Below, one piece after another: positions 16,428 through 26,923 of a stretch of 64,000 nt of DNA. The stretch lies in the NCBI RefSeq assembly GCF_001431425.1, contig NZ_LDJG01000008.1, forward strand, positions 124,001-188,000, written 5' to 3'. Each line of letters opens with the position of its first letter. Position 1 is the stretch's first letter. The notes under the pieces are model-generated. The model did no database searches. It worked only from the letters and a program-made list of their open reading frames with translations, and had not been told where the DNA came from. This DNA is from Stenotrophomonas nitritireducens. GTDB taxonomy: Bacteria > Pseudomonadota > Gammaproteobacteria > Xanthomonadales > Xanthomonadaceae. The translations under genes and the position numbers were made by a program.

Positions 16428-17051
16428 ATGGGCACGGTGGTCGCCCTCGACAGCCTGCTGGCCGCGCAGACGCTGTGGCATGCCGGGCGTGCGTCGGCCA
16501 CGGCGCTGGGCGAGCCCACCGGCCATGCCGCGCTCGATGCGCTGCTGCCGCAGGGCGGCTGGCCGCGGCATGCGCTGACCGAACTGCTGCTGCCGGCCGA
16601 TGGCGTGGGCGAACTGGCCCTGCTGCTGCCGACCCTGGCGCGGCTCAGCGAGGCCGGCGCGACGGTGGCGGTGGTGGCGCCGCCTTATGTGCCCTATGCC
16701 CCGGCCTGGCAGGCCGCCGGCGTGGCGCTGGAACAGCTGGAGATCGTGCAGGCCACGCCGCGCGATGCGCTGTGGGCGTTCGAGCAATGCCTGCGCAGCG
16801 GCGCCTGCGCCGCGGTGCTGGGCTGGCCGCTGCACGCCGATGCGCAGGCGCTGCGGCGGCTGCAGGTGGCGGCCGACAGCGGCCGGTGCCTGGGCTTCGC
16901 CCTGCGCGACCGCCGCCATGCCGCCAATCCCTCGCCGGCCGCGCTGCGCCTGGAGGCGGTGCGCGACATGCACGGCGGCAGCGCCTGGCAGGTGCGCAAA
17001 TGCCGTGGCGGCCCGGCGCCGGCGCGCGCCTTCGCCCTGGCCACGCCCTGA
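16428..17051 (+). CDS. imuA: Translesion DNA synthesis protein ImuA
   Basis: ImuA is a RecA/SulA-like partner of ImuB and DnaE2 in damage-induced mutagenesis. The 207-residue protein opens GTVVALDSLLAAQTLWHAGR and continues LDALLPQGGWPRHALTELLL, the family hallmark. The Walker A motif of true RecA is absent, as usual for ImuA. ATG follows the lexA2 stop directly, implying translational coupling. The gene ends 9 bp before imuB. Confidence 0.9.
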   Translation: MGTVVALDSLLAAQTLWHAGRASATALGEPTGHAALDALLPQGGWPRHALTELLLPADGVGELALLLPTLARLSEAGATVAVVAPPYVPYAPAWQAAGVALEQLEIVQATPRDALWAFEQCLRSGACAAVLGWPLHADAQALRRLQVAADSGRCLGFALRDRRHAANPSPAALRLEAVRDMHGGSAWQVRKCRGGPAPARAFALATP

Positions 17052-17060
17052 GCCGCGGCC

Positions 17061-18482
17061 ATGCTCTGGGCCTGTGTACTGTTGCCGCAGCTGGCGCTGG
17101 ACGCCGTCCTGCGCCGTTGTCCTGATCCGCAGGCGCCACTGGCGCTGATCACCGGCCCGGCGCAGCTGCGCACCCTGCAGGCGGTCAATGCCGCCGCGGC
17201 CGCGGCCGGCGTGCAGGCCGGCATGCGCCTGACCGCCGCGCACGCGCTGCTGCCCGGGCTGGCCCTGGTCGAACACGATCCGCAGGCCGAACAGCGCTGG
17301 CAGCGTTTCCTCGCCGCCTGGGCCTACCGGCACAGTTCGCTGGTCAGCGCGCAGTGGCCCGGCTGCATCGTGCTGGAAGTGCGCGCCAGCTTCGCCCTGC
17401 TCGGGCCCTGGCCGCGCATCGAGGCGCGGCTGCGCGAGGAACTGGAGCTGCTGGGCTTCAGCCACCGCATCGGGCTGGCGCCGACCCCGCGCGCCGCGCA
17501 GGTGCTGGCCGGCCTGCGCGACGGCCTGGCGGTGACGCAGCCGGCGGCGATGGCGGCCCTGCTGGACCGCGTGCCGGTGCGCCGCGCGCGGTTGCCGGAG
17601 GATGGTGGCGAGCGCCTGCGGCACATGGGCATCGGTGACCTGCACACGCTGCGCGCGCTGCCGCGCGATGCCCTGCGCCGCCGCTTCGGCCTGCCGCTGC
17701 TGGAACACCTGGACCGTCTGTACGGCCAGGCTGACGACCCGCTGGCGTATTACGCGCCGCCGGATCACTTCGACGCGCGCCTGGAACTGGGCTACGAGGT
17801 CGAGAGCCATACCGCGCTGCTGTTCCCGCTGCGCCGCCTGGTCGGCGACCTGTGCACCTATCTGTCGGTGCGCGATGGCGGCGTGCAGCGCTTCGTGCTG
17901 CGGCTGGAGCACGAGGAAGGCCACAGCGACGTGGCGGTGGGGCTGCTGGCCGCCGAGCGCGAGCCGGCGCTGCTGTTCGAGCTGGTGCGCAATCGCCTGG
18001 AGCAGGTGCGGATCGGCCAGCCGGTGGTCGCGCTGCGCCTGCTGGCGCGCGAGCTGCCGCCGTTCGTGCCCGCCTCGCGCGACCTGTTCGATCCGCGCAC
18101 GCGCCAGCAGCAACCATGGCCGCAGCTGCGCGAGCGCCTGCGTGCGCGGCTGGGCGATACGGCAGTGCATCGGATTACGCCGACCACCGATCCGCGCCCG
18201 GAACGTGCCTGGCGGCCGCTGCAGGGCGACGAGGGCCGCATCGGCGATGCGGCCCCGGGGCTGCCGCCGCGTCCGGCGTGGCTATTGCCGCAGCCGGTGC
18301 CGCTGCGCGATCCGCGCCCGCGCATCGTGTCCGGCCCGGAGCGGCTGGAAAGCGGCTGGTGGGACGGCGACGACGCGCGCCGCGACTACTACGTGCTGGA
18401 AACCTCGCAGGGCCAGCGCGCCTGGGCATTCGCGCCGCCGGGCGAGCGGGGCGGCTGGATGCTGCACGGGTGGTTCGCATGA
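17061..18482 (+). CDS. imuB: ImuB, Y-family polymerase-like mutasome subunit
   Basis: ImuB resembles Y-family polymerases but normally lacks catalytic acidic residues, and acts as the hub that links ImuA, DnaE2 and the beta clamp. This 473-residue protein starts [19 protein letters not shown]; the usual DxD of active polymerases is replaced (ALDAV), agreeing with a non-catalytic role. A helix-hairpin-helix-like part is near residue 190 ([20 protein letters not shown]). The C-terminus [20 protein letters not shown] is family-typical. It overlaps dnaE2 by 4 bp (ATGA). Confidence 0.92.
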   Translation: MLWACVLLPQLALDAVLRRCPDPQAPLALITGPAQLRTLQAVNAAAAAAGVQAGMRLTAAHALLPGLALVEHDPQAEQRWQRFLAAWAYRHSSLVSAQWPGCIVLEVRASFALLGPWPRIEARLREELELLGFSHRIGLAPTPRAAQVLAGLRDGLAVTQPAAMAALLDRVPVRRARLPEDGGERLRHMGIGDLHTLRALPRDALRRRFGLPLLEHLDRLYGQADDPLAYYAPPDHFDARLELGYEVESHTALLFPLRRLVGDLCTYLSVRDGGVQRFVLRLEHEEGHSDVAVGLLAAEREPALLFELVRNRLEQVRIGQPVVALRLLARELPPFVPASRDLFDPRTRQQQPWPQLRERLRARLGDTAVHRITPTTDPRPERAWRPLQGDEGRIGDAAPGLPPRPAWLLPQPVPLRDPRPRIVSGPERLESGWWDGDDARRDYYVLETSQGQRAWAFAPPGERGGWMLHGWFA

Positions 18483-21400
18483 GCCGGCGCGAAGCGCGCG
18501 ACTCGCATGCCGGCACCCGCGCGCCGCGCGCCTGGGAAGTGGCGCAGCGGCTGGGCCGCGAAGCCGCCAACGACGGCGCGCCCGGCGAGGAAAACCTGCC
18601 GGCCTACGCCGAACTGCACTGCCTGTCCGACTTCTCCTTCCTGCGCGGCGCGGCCAGCGCCGAGGAGCTGTTCGCGCGTGCGCGCGACTGCGGCTACGAA
18701 GCGCTGGCGATCACCGACGAGTGTTCGCTGGCCGGCATCGTGCGCGCCTGGGAAGCGGCGCGCGCCAGCGGCGTGAAGCTGGTGGTCGGCAGCGAATTCG
18801 CCCTTGCCTGTGGCCTGCGCTGCGTGCTGCTGGTGGAAACCGCCGCCGGCTACGCACGGCTGTGCGAACTGATCACCCGCGGCCGCCGCGCTGCCGGCAA
18901 GGGCGATTACCTGCTCGGGCGTTCCGACGTGGAAGCGGTGCTGGAAGGCATCGATCCGGAGGCCTCGGGCCTGTTCGCGCTGTGGCTGCCGGGTGCGGAG
19001 CCGCAGGAGGAGCAGGGCCGCTGGCTGCAGGCGTGGTTCGGCGCGCATGCGCACCTGGCGGTGGAACTGCACCGCGAGCAGGACGACGACGCGCGGCTGC
19101 AAGGACTGCTGGCGTTGGCCGATGCGCTGCGGATGACGCCGCTGGCCAGCGGCGACGTGCACATGGACGTGCGCCGCCGCCGCATGCTGCAGGACACGAT
19201 GACCGCCATCCGCCACAACCTGCCGCTGGCCGACTGCGGCGCGCACCTGTTCCGCAACGGCGAGCGCCACCTGCGCACCCGCCGCGCACTGGGCAACATC
19301 CATCCGCCCGCGCTGCTGGACAACGCGGTGCGGCTGGCGCGCCGCTGCAGCTTCGACATGAGCCAGCTGCAGTACCGGTACCCCACCGAGCTGGTGCCCG
19401 CCGGGCATACGCCCACCAGCTGGCTGCGCGAGCTGACCGGACGCGGCATGCGCGAACGCTGGCCGGAGGGAACGCCGCCCGATGTCGCCCGGCAGATCGA
19501 GGACGAGCTGGAGCTGATCGCCTACAAGCAGTACGAGGCCTTCTTCCTGACCGTGCAGGACATCGTGCGTTTCGCCAAAGAGCGCGGCATCCTGTGCCAG
19601 GGCCGCGGTTCCTCGGCCAACTCGGCGGTGTGCTTCGCGCTGGGCATCACCGTGGTGAATCCGGCCGAAAGCCGGCTGCTGATGGCGCGTTTCCTGTCGC
19701 GCGAGCGCGACGAGCCGCCGGACATCGACGTGGACTTCGAGCACGAGCGGCGCGAGGAAGTGCTGCAGTACGTTTACGGAAAATACGGCCGCCACCGCGC
19801 CGCGCTGGCGGCCACGGTGATCCGCTACCGCGGCAAGAGCGCGGTGCGCGACGTGGCCCGCGCCTTCGGCCTGCCGCCGGACCAGATCGCGCTGCTGGCC
19901 GGATGCCAGGGTTGGGGCAATGGCGAAGTGCCGATGGCGCAGCGGCTGCGCGAGACCGGCTTCGATCCGGACAATCCGCTGATCCGGCGGTTGATGGCGG
20001 TCACCGCGCAGCTGCGCGGCCATCCGCGCCACCTGTCCCAGCACGTGGGCGGCTTCGTGATCAGCGATGCGCCGCTGTCCAGTGTGGTGCCGGTGGAGAA
20101 CGCGGCGATGGACGGGCGCACCATCATCCAGTGGGACAAGGACGACCTGGAGACGATGAAGCTGCTCAAGGTCGACTGCCTGGCGCTGGGCATGCTGACC
20201 TGCATCCGCAAGGCGCTGGCGCTGGTGGAGCGCCAGCGCGGCTACCGTATCGATCTGGCAGCGCCTGCCGACGACTCCCACACCTACGACATGATCGAGG
20301 CCGCCGACACCGTGGGCGTGTTCCAGATCGAATCGCGCGCGCAGATGAGCATGCTGCCGCGGCTCAAGCCCCGCTGTTTCTACGACCTGGTGATCGAGGT
20401 GGCGATCGTGCGCCCGGGGCCGATCCAGGGCGGCATGGTGCATCCCTACCTGCGGCGGCGGCAGGGCAAGGAGGAGGCGACCTGTCCGGAGGCGCTGAAG
20501 GAAATCCTCGGGCGCACCTGCGGCATTCCGCTGTTCCAGGAGCAGGTGATGGAGCTGGTCATCATCGCCGCCGATTACACCCCCTGCGAGGCCGATGTCC
20601 TGCGCCGTTCGATGGCGGCCTGGGGCCGGGGCGGCGACATGGAACCGCATCGCGTCCGCATCCGCGAACGGATGCGGGACAACAACTACTCCGACGAATT
20701 CATCGACCAGATCTTCGAGCAGATCAAGGGTTTCGGTTCCTACGGGTTTCCGCAGAGCCATGCCGCCTCGTTCGCCAAGCTGGTCTACATCAGCAGCTGG
20801 CTCAAGCGCCACGAGCCGGCGGCCTTCGCCTGCGCCCTGCTCAACGCGCAGCCGATGGGCTTCTATTCGTCCAGCGAGATCGTGCAGGACGCGCGCCGTG
20901 ATGGTCGCGGTGGACGTCGCGGCGTGGAGGTGCGGCCGGTGGACGTGACCTGCAGCGGATGGGACAACACCCTGGAAGGCGGGCGGATGCGCCGCGGCAA
21001 GGACGACGACGCAGGACAGGCGGCCCTCCGCCTGGGCCTGCGCCAGGTGGCCGGACTGTCGGAAGCCGCGGCGTCGGCCATCGTCGCCGCGCGTGCCCTG
21101 CGTCCGTTCGCCGACGTGCGCGACCTGTGCCTGCGCGCCAACCTCGACGACCGGGTGCGGCGCGCGCTGGCCGAGGCCGGCGCGCTGCAGGCACTGGCCG
21201 GGCACCGTCACGCCGCGCGCTGGGAAGTGGCCGGCATCGAGCGGCAGCGGCCGCTGCTGCCCGGCAGTCCCGACGAGGACGCCGTCGTGCTGCCGGCGCC
21301 CTCGACCGGGGAGGACGCGCTGGCTGACTACCGCACGCTCGGCCTCACCCTCGGCGAACACCCGCTGTCGCTGCTGCGCGCGCGGCTGCGGCGCGAGCGC

Positions 21401-21721
21401 ATGCTCGACATCGCCCAGGTCCGGCAACTGCCGCACGGTCGCGGCGCGCACGTGGCCGGCATCGTCGTGCAGCGGCAACGCCCGGGCACGGCCAAGGGCA
21501 CGGTGTTCGTCACCCTCGAGGACGAACACGGCCCGCTCAACGTGGTGGTGTGGCAGGACCTGGCCGCGCGCCGGCGCAAGGTGCTGCTGGGCGCGCGGCT
21601 GATGGCGGTGCGCGGGCGCTGGGAACAGGTGGACGGCGTGCAGCACCTGATCGCCCGCGACCTGCACGACCTCAGCCACCTGCTGGGCGACCTGCAGACC
21701 CGCTCGCGGGATTTCCACTAG
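18479..21721 (+). CDS. dnaE2: Error-prone DNA polymerase III alpha-like subunit DnaE2
   Basis: DnaE2 is the catalytic C-family polymerase of the ImuA-ImuB-DnaE2 translesion complex. The 1080-residue product begins with a PHP domain ([20 protein letters not shown]) after a short Arg-rich leader. The polymerase core shows [19 protein letters not shown] and [18 protein letters not shown] with catalytic aspartates, then [20 protein letters not shown]. An OB-fold lies near the end ([20 protein letters not shown]). The start overlaps the imuB stop. Length is normal (~1050-1090). Regulation is through the LexA2 operator upstream of the operon. Confidence 0.96.
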   Translation: MSRREARDSHAGTRAPRAWEVAQRLGREAANDGAPGEENLPAYAELHCLSDFSFLRGAASAEELFARARDCGYEALAITDECSLAGIVRAWEAARASGVKLVVGSEFALACGLRCVLLVETAAGYARLCELITRGRRAAGKGDYLLGRSDVEAVLEGIDPEASGLFALWLPGAEPQEEQGRWLQAWFGAHAHLAVELHREQDDDARLQGLLALADALRMTPLASGDVHMDVRRRRMLQDTMTAIRHNLPLADCGAHLFRNGERHLRTRRALGNIHPPALLDNAVRLARRCSFDMSQLQYRYPTELVPAGHTPTSWLRELTGRGMRERWPEGTPPDVARQIEDELELIAYKQYEAFFLTVQDIVRFAKERGILCQGRGSSANSAVCFALGITVVNPAESRLLMARFLSRERDEPPDIDVDFEHERREEVLQYVYGKYGRHRAALAATVIRYRGKSAVRDVARAFGLPPDQIALLAGCQGWGNGEVPMAQRLRETGFDPDNPLIRRLMAVTAQLRGHPRHLSQHVGGFVISDAPLSSVVPVENAAMDGRTIIQWDKDDLETMKLLKVDCLALGMLTCIRKALALVERQRGYRIDLAAPADDSHTYDMIEAADTVGVFQIESRAQMSMLPRLKPRCFYDLVIEVAIVRPGPIQGGMVHPYLRRRQGKEEATCPEALKEILGRTCGIPLFQEQVMELVIIAADYTPCEADVLRRSMAAWGRGGDMEPHRVRIRERMRDNNYSDEFIDQIFEQIKGFGSYGFPQSHAASFAKLVYISSWLKRHEPAAFACALLNAQPMGFYSSSEIVQDARRDGRGGRRGVEVRPVDVTCSGWDNTLEGGRMRRGKDDDAGQAALRLGLRQVAGLSEAAASAIVAARALRPFADVRDLCLRANLDDRVRRALAEAGALQALAGHRHAARWEVAGIERQRPLLPGSPDEDAVVLPAPSTGEDALADYRTLGLTLGEHPLSLLRARLRRERMLDIAQVRQLPHGRGAHVAGIVVQRQRPGTAKGTVFVTLEDEHGPLNVVVWQDLAARRRKVLLGARLMAVRGRWEQVDGVQHLIARDLHDLSHLLGDLQTRSRDFH

Positions 21722-22195
21722 CGCGGCGCACGGCGAGTGCCGCGACGGGGCGACGCAGGCGATGCGCTACCTTCGCAGCGCCCGGCAGCGCCGACGGCCG
21801 GGCGCCGCATGCTTGCCCGGTTCCAGTGCGGAGTGACGTTGAACACCGCACGCTTGGCGGCCGCCGTCGGCATCGGTGCGGTACGCGGCGGGCCCGGGAT
21901 CCGGCCGCACCTGCCGCTTCTCGCCTTCGGCCAGTGCCAGTTGCGCCTGCCCGCCCTGCAGCTGGGCCGGCAACGCGTCGGCACGCAGCGCCACGCCGGC
22001 CTGGATGGCGCTGCGCACGTGCGGTCGCTCGAAGCTCGCCGACAGCGGCCTTCGACCACCGCACGCTGTTCCAGGTCGAATCCTCCGCGGGTCCGGGTGC
22101 CGCCGTCGCGCAGGCCGGCGTGACGGTGCCTTCCTTCGCCCATCCGTTCCGGTGCCTGCCCGGAGAGTGCCGCCGTCAGCGGTCCGTTCCCGGCC
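21722..22195 (-). pseudogene. Gap after dnaE2 with a possible eroded minus-strand coding remnant
   Basis: No intact gene is seen in this 474-bp stretch. On the minus strand at ~21870-22018 one frame reads RSAIQAGVALRADALPAQLQ and continues GGQAQLALAEGEKRQV with nearly all third positions G or C, as in real genes here. The signal then passes into another frame (KRAVFNVTPHWN) around 21860-21840, as if frameshifted. Upstream, two frames compete. I do not recognise the family. It could also be chance in 70 percent GC DNA. Confidence 0.3.
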
Positions 22196-23719
22196 TCACG
22201 CCCAGTCCGACAGCGCGATCTTCAGCTCCGCCGCGAAGCCCTTGGCCGAGGACAGGGGCACCGTGAATACGTTGGGAGCCTGCTGGCTGATGCCGATGGC
22301 CCTGGCCTTGGCGCTGTCCAGTTCGGCCTGCGTCTTCGGGCCGCCGGCCCATTGGTCGTCGCCCCAGACATAGCGCAGCCGCCAGCCGTCGCCATCGGGC
22401 TTGGCGAACAGCACCAGCGTGTTGCGGAACAGGTACTCGCCGGGGATGTGGTTCTTGAGGAACAGCGCGCCATCGACCTCGTAGCCGGCGTTGCACACCG
22501 CCAGCTCGATGGAGAAGGCGATCTCGCTGCCGGCGGTGATGCGGCGGCTGTCCAGGAACACCGAGAACAGTACCGGCGCGCGCGCGTCGCGGCGTACCTT
22601 GCCGTCCGCGTCGAAGATGTCGCTGTATTCGCGGCGCACCGCGCACTCGTTGGCCTGGGTGCGCGCGGTGAGCTCGTAGGTATAGGCGCCGCGCGGCGCC
22701 ACGGTGGCCTCGATGTAATACGAGGAACGCACCTGCTTGCCACGCTTGCGCGCGGCCTCGACTTCCGGCGGCAGGGCCAGCGCGGTGATGTCCAGCTGCG
22801 CGGTGGCGCAGATGTCGCCGAACAGGAAACGCGACAGGTTCTGGTAGCCCTCCTCGGAATTGACGATGCCGAAGTAGCCGCTGTGGCTGCGGTTGACGAA
22901 GGCCCGCGGCGCGCCTTCGACATACGCATTGGCGATGCGCACCAGGCCGTCGCTGAGCGCGCCGACCGCGAATGAGGACAGGCCGCGCGCCACCGCGTAG
23001 TCGCGGCTGTTGGTGCCGATCAGGCAGAACATGCGCTCGGGCGGGAAGCCGGAATCGCCGAGCGTGTTGACCTTGTCCCTGGGCACCTTCAGGTAGCGCG
23101 CCATGTTGCCGCGGTTGAAGTTGTTCATGTCGTTGGCCGACAGCAGGTCGGGCACGTTGATGCCTGCGATGTCGATGCCGTTGTGCGGCGTAGCGTAGGT
23201 GAACACCTTGTCCACCAGTGTGCGCGCTTCGGCGCCGGCGACCTCGGGGTTCTGCAGCAGGCAGCGGCAGATCAGCCCGCCCATCGAATGCGCGACCAGG
23301 TACACGCGGAAATCGCGGCGCTGGCTGGCGTTGTTGCCGCACACGCTGTCGCGCAGCTCCAGGATGCGCCGGCCCAGGCTGGCGGCGGCATCGGTGATCG
23401 ACGGCGCCTTGCCGTCGCCGAACGCCGGGTCAGCCACGTCGTAATAGCGGTGGATGACGATGCTGCGCGGCGCGATGCCGCTGCGCAGTTCGGCGCCGCC
23501 GTCGTAGACGTCGCGGTACCCGTAGTCCTTCATCAACCGCACCAGCGGCGACTCGAACACGAACTTCAGCACCGAGCCGTCCTGCGCCTGTCGGATCTTG
23601 GTGGAGCCAGCTTCCAGGCCCATGTAGGGCGTGGAGGTGGTCTCGACGATCTCCGAGCGGGTCATGGCGTAGCCGCGCACGTAGATGATCGGGAAGAAGG
23701 GGCGTTCGATCCTGTCCAT
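22196..23719 (-). CDS. Lipase/esterase-like alpha/beta hydrolase of unknown substrate
   Basis: A 507-residue protein. The N-terminal third has FFPIIYVRGYA, then a nucleophile elbow VYLVAHSMGGLICRCLLQNP with S145, and FTYATPHNGIDIAGINVPDL, like PGAP1/lipase-type hydrolases acting on lipids or acyl esters. The C-terminal ~200 residues form a beta-rich part (SYYIEATVAPRGAYTYELTA) of unknown role. No signal peptide or lipobox is seen, so it may be cytoplasmic or secreted by another route. It is monocistronic, with REP cluster B just upstream of its start. Some relatives are type VI secretion lipase effectors, but no T6SS genes lie nearby. Confidence 0.72.
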   Translation of the reverse strand: MDRIERPFFPIIYVRGYAMTRSEIVETTSTPYMGLEAGSTKIRQAQDGSVLKFVFESPLVRLMKDYGYRDVYDGGAELRSGIAPRSIVIHRYYDVADPAFGDGKAPSITDAAASLGRRILELRDSVCGNNASQRRDFRVYLVAHSMGGLICRCLLQNPEVAGAEARTLVDKVFTYATPHNGIDIAGINVPDLLSANDMNNFNRGNMARYLKVPRDKVNTLGDSGFPPERMFCLIGTNSRDYAVARGLSSFAVGALSDGLVRIANAYVEGAPRAFVNRSHSGYFGIVNSEEGYQNLSRFLFGDICATAQLDITALALPPEVEAARKRGKQVRSSYYIEATVAPRGAYTYELTARTQANECAVRREYSDIFDADGKVRRDARAPVLFSVFLDSRRITAGSEIAFSIELAVCNAGYEVDGALFLKNHIPGEYLFRNTLVLFAKPDGDGWRLRYVWGDDQWAGGPKTQAELDSAKARAIGISQQAPNVFTVPLSSAKGFAAELKIALSDWA

Positions 23720-23819
23720 GTCCGGCTCCGCGGGAAGGGAAGGCGATGCTTGGCCATTGTGGTCGCATCCGGGGCGATCGGCGACCGGGCGTGGGCTAGC
23801 GGCAGGGCGGTCGGGCTGT

Positions 23820-24052
23820 GTAGCGCCGGGCAGGGCCCGGCGGGGCTCGCCCGGTAATGCTCCAGCGGGGCGTTGCCCCGCTCTACAGGGAGGTGGGGTT
23901 CTGTAGCGCCGGGCGACGCCCGGCGGGGCTTGGCCGGGGATGCCCCAGCGGGGCGTTGCCCCGCTCTACAGGGAGGTGGAGTTTTGTAGCGCCGGGCGAC
24001 GCCCGGCGGGGCTTGGCCGGTAATGTCCCAGCGGGGCGTTGCCCCGCTCTAC
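23820..24052. repeat. REP cluster B: three GTAG...CTAC palindrome pairs
   Basis: Units at 23820-23886, 23903-23969 and 23986-24052, each reading GTAGCGCCGGGC...GCCCGGCGGGGCT, then AGCGGGG-CGTTG-CCCCGCTCTAC. The linkers (about AGGGAGGTGGGGTTCT) are conserved, so the unit of duplication is ~83 bp. The family is the same as clusters A and C, in opposite orientation to A. The final CTA of the third copy is the comM stop codon read on the minus strand. It fills the gap between the lipase and comM genes. Confidence 0.85.
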
Positions 24053-25563
24053 AGGGCGCGGTCTGTGGGGCTGCGATCCAGCTGGCGGTAGCCGATGGCC
24101 TCGGCAAGATGCGCGCGTTCGATGGGGGCACCGCCAGCCAGGTCGGCGATGGTGCGGGCCACGCGCAGGATGCGGTGCATGGAGCGGGCCGACAGCTGCA
24201 GGCGTTCCATCGCCTGTTCGAGCATCGCCTGGTCCGGGCGGGCCAGGGTGCAGTCGCGCAGGGTCTGCCCGGGATCCAGCCGGGCATTGGGTTTGCCCGC
24301 CCGCTGCAACTGGCGGATGCGGGCCTGCGCCACACGCTCCCGCACGGTTGCGCTGCTTTCCCCGGGCGGCGCATCGCCGTGCAGTTCGGCCGGCGCCAGC
24401 CGTGGAACCTGCAGCTGCAGATCGATGCGGTCCAGCAGCGGACCGGAGATGCGGGCGCGATAGCGGGCGATCGCGTCGCCGGAGCAGCGGCAGCGTCCGC
24501 TGCGGTCGCCGGCCCAGCCACAGGGGCAGGGGTTCATGGCGGCCACCAACTGGAAGCAGGCGGGAAACTCGGTGCTGCGTGCCGCGCGCGAGATGGTGAC
24601 CACGCCCGATTCCAGCGGTTCGCGCAGGACCTCCAGGGCCTGTCGTTTCCACTCGGGAAGTTCGTCGAGAAAAAGCACGCCGTTGTGGGCGAGCGATACT
24701 TCGCCAGGTCTGGGGAGCGAGCCCCCGCCGACGAGCGCCACCGCGCTGGCCGTGTGGTGGGGAGCTCTGTATGGCCGTTGCCGCCAGCGCGCCGGGTCCA
24801 CGCCATGCCGGCCGGCCGAGGCGACGGCGGCGGTTTCCAGCGCTTCGGCCTCGCTGGCTTCGGGCAGGATGCCGGGCAGCCGCGAGGCCAGCAGGGTCTT
24901 GCCGCAGCCGGGCGAGCCGACCAGCAGCAGATGGTGTCCGCCGGCCGCGGTGATTTCCAGCGCGCGCCGTGCCTGCGCATGGCCGCGCACATCGGCAAGG
25001 TCCGGGAGTGGAACCGGTTCCGTGGTGGCGACCTGCGCGTCCGGCAGTGCCTTCTCGCCGGACAGCGCGGCGCAGACTTCCAGCAGGGTGCGCGCGACCT
25101 TGACCGTCGCCTGCCGGGCGAGCGCGGCTTCGTCCGCGTTGTCCGGTGCCACCACCAGGGTGCGCTGTTCGCGCGCCGCGGCGAGGGCGGCCGGCAGCGC
25201 GCCATCCACGCCGCGCAGTTCGCCGGTCAGTGCCAGCTCGCCGATGAACTCGTGGCCCGCCAGCGCCTGCCGGTCGATCTGCCCGCTGGCGGCGAGGATG
25301 CCGAGTGCGATGGGCAGGTCGAAGCGGCCCCCCTCCTTGGGCAGGTCGGCCGGGGCCAGGTTGATGGTGATGCGCCGGGCCGGGAACTCGAACTGCGCAC
25401 AGAGGATGGCCGCGCGCACGCGGTCGCGCGATTCGCGCACCGCCGCTTCCGGCAGGCCCACGATCTGGGTGCAGGGCAGCCCACCGGAGAGGTGCACTTC
25501 GACCCGTACCGGCGGCGCATGTACCCCGGCGCGGGCGCGGCTGTGCACCAGCGCCAGGCTCAT
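24049..25563 (-). CDS. comM: ComM/YifB-family AAA+ ATPase
   Basis: ComM is a hexameric helicase that promotes branch migration during integration of transformed DNA. The 504-residue protein has the N-terminal S5/Lon-like domain (VHLSGGLPCTQIVGLPEAAV), the AAA+ core with Walker A LLLVGSPGCGKTLLASRLPG, Walker B GVLFLDELPEW, and the Cys-rich MNPCPCGWAGD. The C-terminal Mg-chelatase-like lid follows. It lies 10 bp after ubiK in the same orientation. The stop codon TAG lies inside the GTAG end of a REP copy, so the last residues (RAL) may differ from orthologues. Confidence 0.93.
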   Translation of the reverse strand: MSLALVHSRARAGVHAPPVRVEVHLSGGLPCTQIVGLPEAAVRESRDRVRAAILCAQFEFPARRITINLAPADLPKEGGRFDLPIALGILAASGQIDRQALAGHEFIGELALTGELRGVDGALPAALAAAREQRTLVVAPDNADEAALARQATVKVARTLLEVCAALSGEKALPDAQVATTEPVPLPDLADVRGHAQARRALEITAAGGHHLLLVGSPGCGKTLLASRLPGILPEASEAEALETAAVASAGRHGVDPARWRQRPYRAPHHTASAVALVGGGSLPRPGEVSLAHNGVLFLDELPEWKRQALEVLREPLESGVVTISRAARSTEFPACFQLVAAMNPCPCGWAGDRSGRCRCSGDAIARYRARISGPLLDRIDLQLQVPRLAPAELHGDAPPGESSATVRERVAQARIRQLQRAGKPNARLDPGQTLRDCTLARPDQAMLEQAMERLQLSARSMHRILRVARTIADLAGGAPIERAHLAEAIGYRQLDRSPTDRAL

Positions 25564-25573
25564 GGCCTGCGCC

Positions 25574-26343
<770 letters not shown>

Positions 26344-26355
26344 GCCAGGGCGGCC

Positions 26356-26715
26356 ATGGACGGCGACTTCGGTCGGCGCCTGCAGCGGGCGCTCGTGCTG
26401 CTGGACGGCAAGGGGCTGCCGCGCGGTACCTCCGCGCCGTTGCTGTACCGGTTGCTGTGGAAGCTGGGCTTCCGCGTGCCGCCGCCACCGATGGCGGGCT
26501 TCGCCTCCACCGCCCTGCTGACCGGCGCCTTTTTCGGGCCGGTGTGGGGCCTGGCGATGTGGCTGATGATGTGGCGCCGTTCGCAGATGCCGGTGGGCAT
26601 GGTGTTGTTGGCCATGGTGCTGGCGGGCGTGCTGTTCGGTCTGACGATGGGACTGCATGGGCGCAGGAATGCGCGCCGGCGCGGCATTCCGCTGTGGCGC
26701 GATTTCCAGGGCTGA
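26356..26715 (+). CDS. DUF6404-family small membrane protein
   Basis: A 119-residue protein of unknown function. A ~50-residue cytoplasmic start (FGRRLQRALVLLDGKGLPRG, later LWKLGFRVPPPPM) precedes two hydrophobic spans (GAFFGPVWGLAMWLMMW and MVLLAMVLAGVLFGLTMGL) and a basic tail ending RRGIPLWRDFQG. The DUF6404 label is from memory. It follows the PII gene by 12 bp and ends before a terminator, suggesting a two-gene unit. Confidence 0.65.
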   Translation: MDGDFGRRLQRALVLLDGKGLPRGTSAPLLYRLLWKLGFRVPPPPMAGFASTALLTGAFFGPVWGLAMWLMMWRRSQMPVGMVLLAMVLAGVLFGLTMGLHGRRNARRRGIPLWRDFQG

Positions 26716-26756
26716 TCCTGCCGGGCAGCCTGGCGCAGTGAGGTGTGGCAAATGAA

Positions 26757-26782
26757 AAACCCGCGTCGCCGCGGGTTTTTTC
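26757..26782 (+). terminator. Rho-independent terminator of the PII-DUF6404 unit
   Basis: AAAACCCGCG pairs with CGCGGGTTTT across a short loop, followed by TTTCT. Also usable from the other side because of the leading A-run. Confidence 0.8.
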
Positions 26783-26923
26783 TGGACGAAGACCGGGCTT
26801 CGCCCCCCAATGTCCTGGCCACGAAAGGCGGGCGGGCCAGAAGCGGCGATCTGGCGTGATGGCTCTTTGCAGGAAGAGATCATCGGGACGAGGCGACCGC
26901 ATGCCGGGAGGCATCGGCATACC

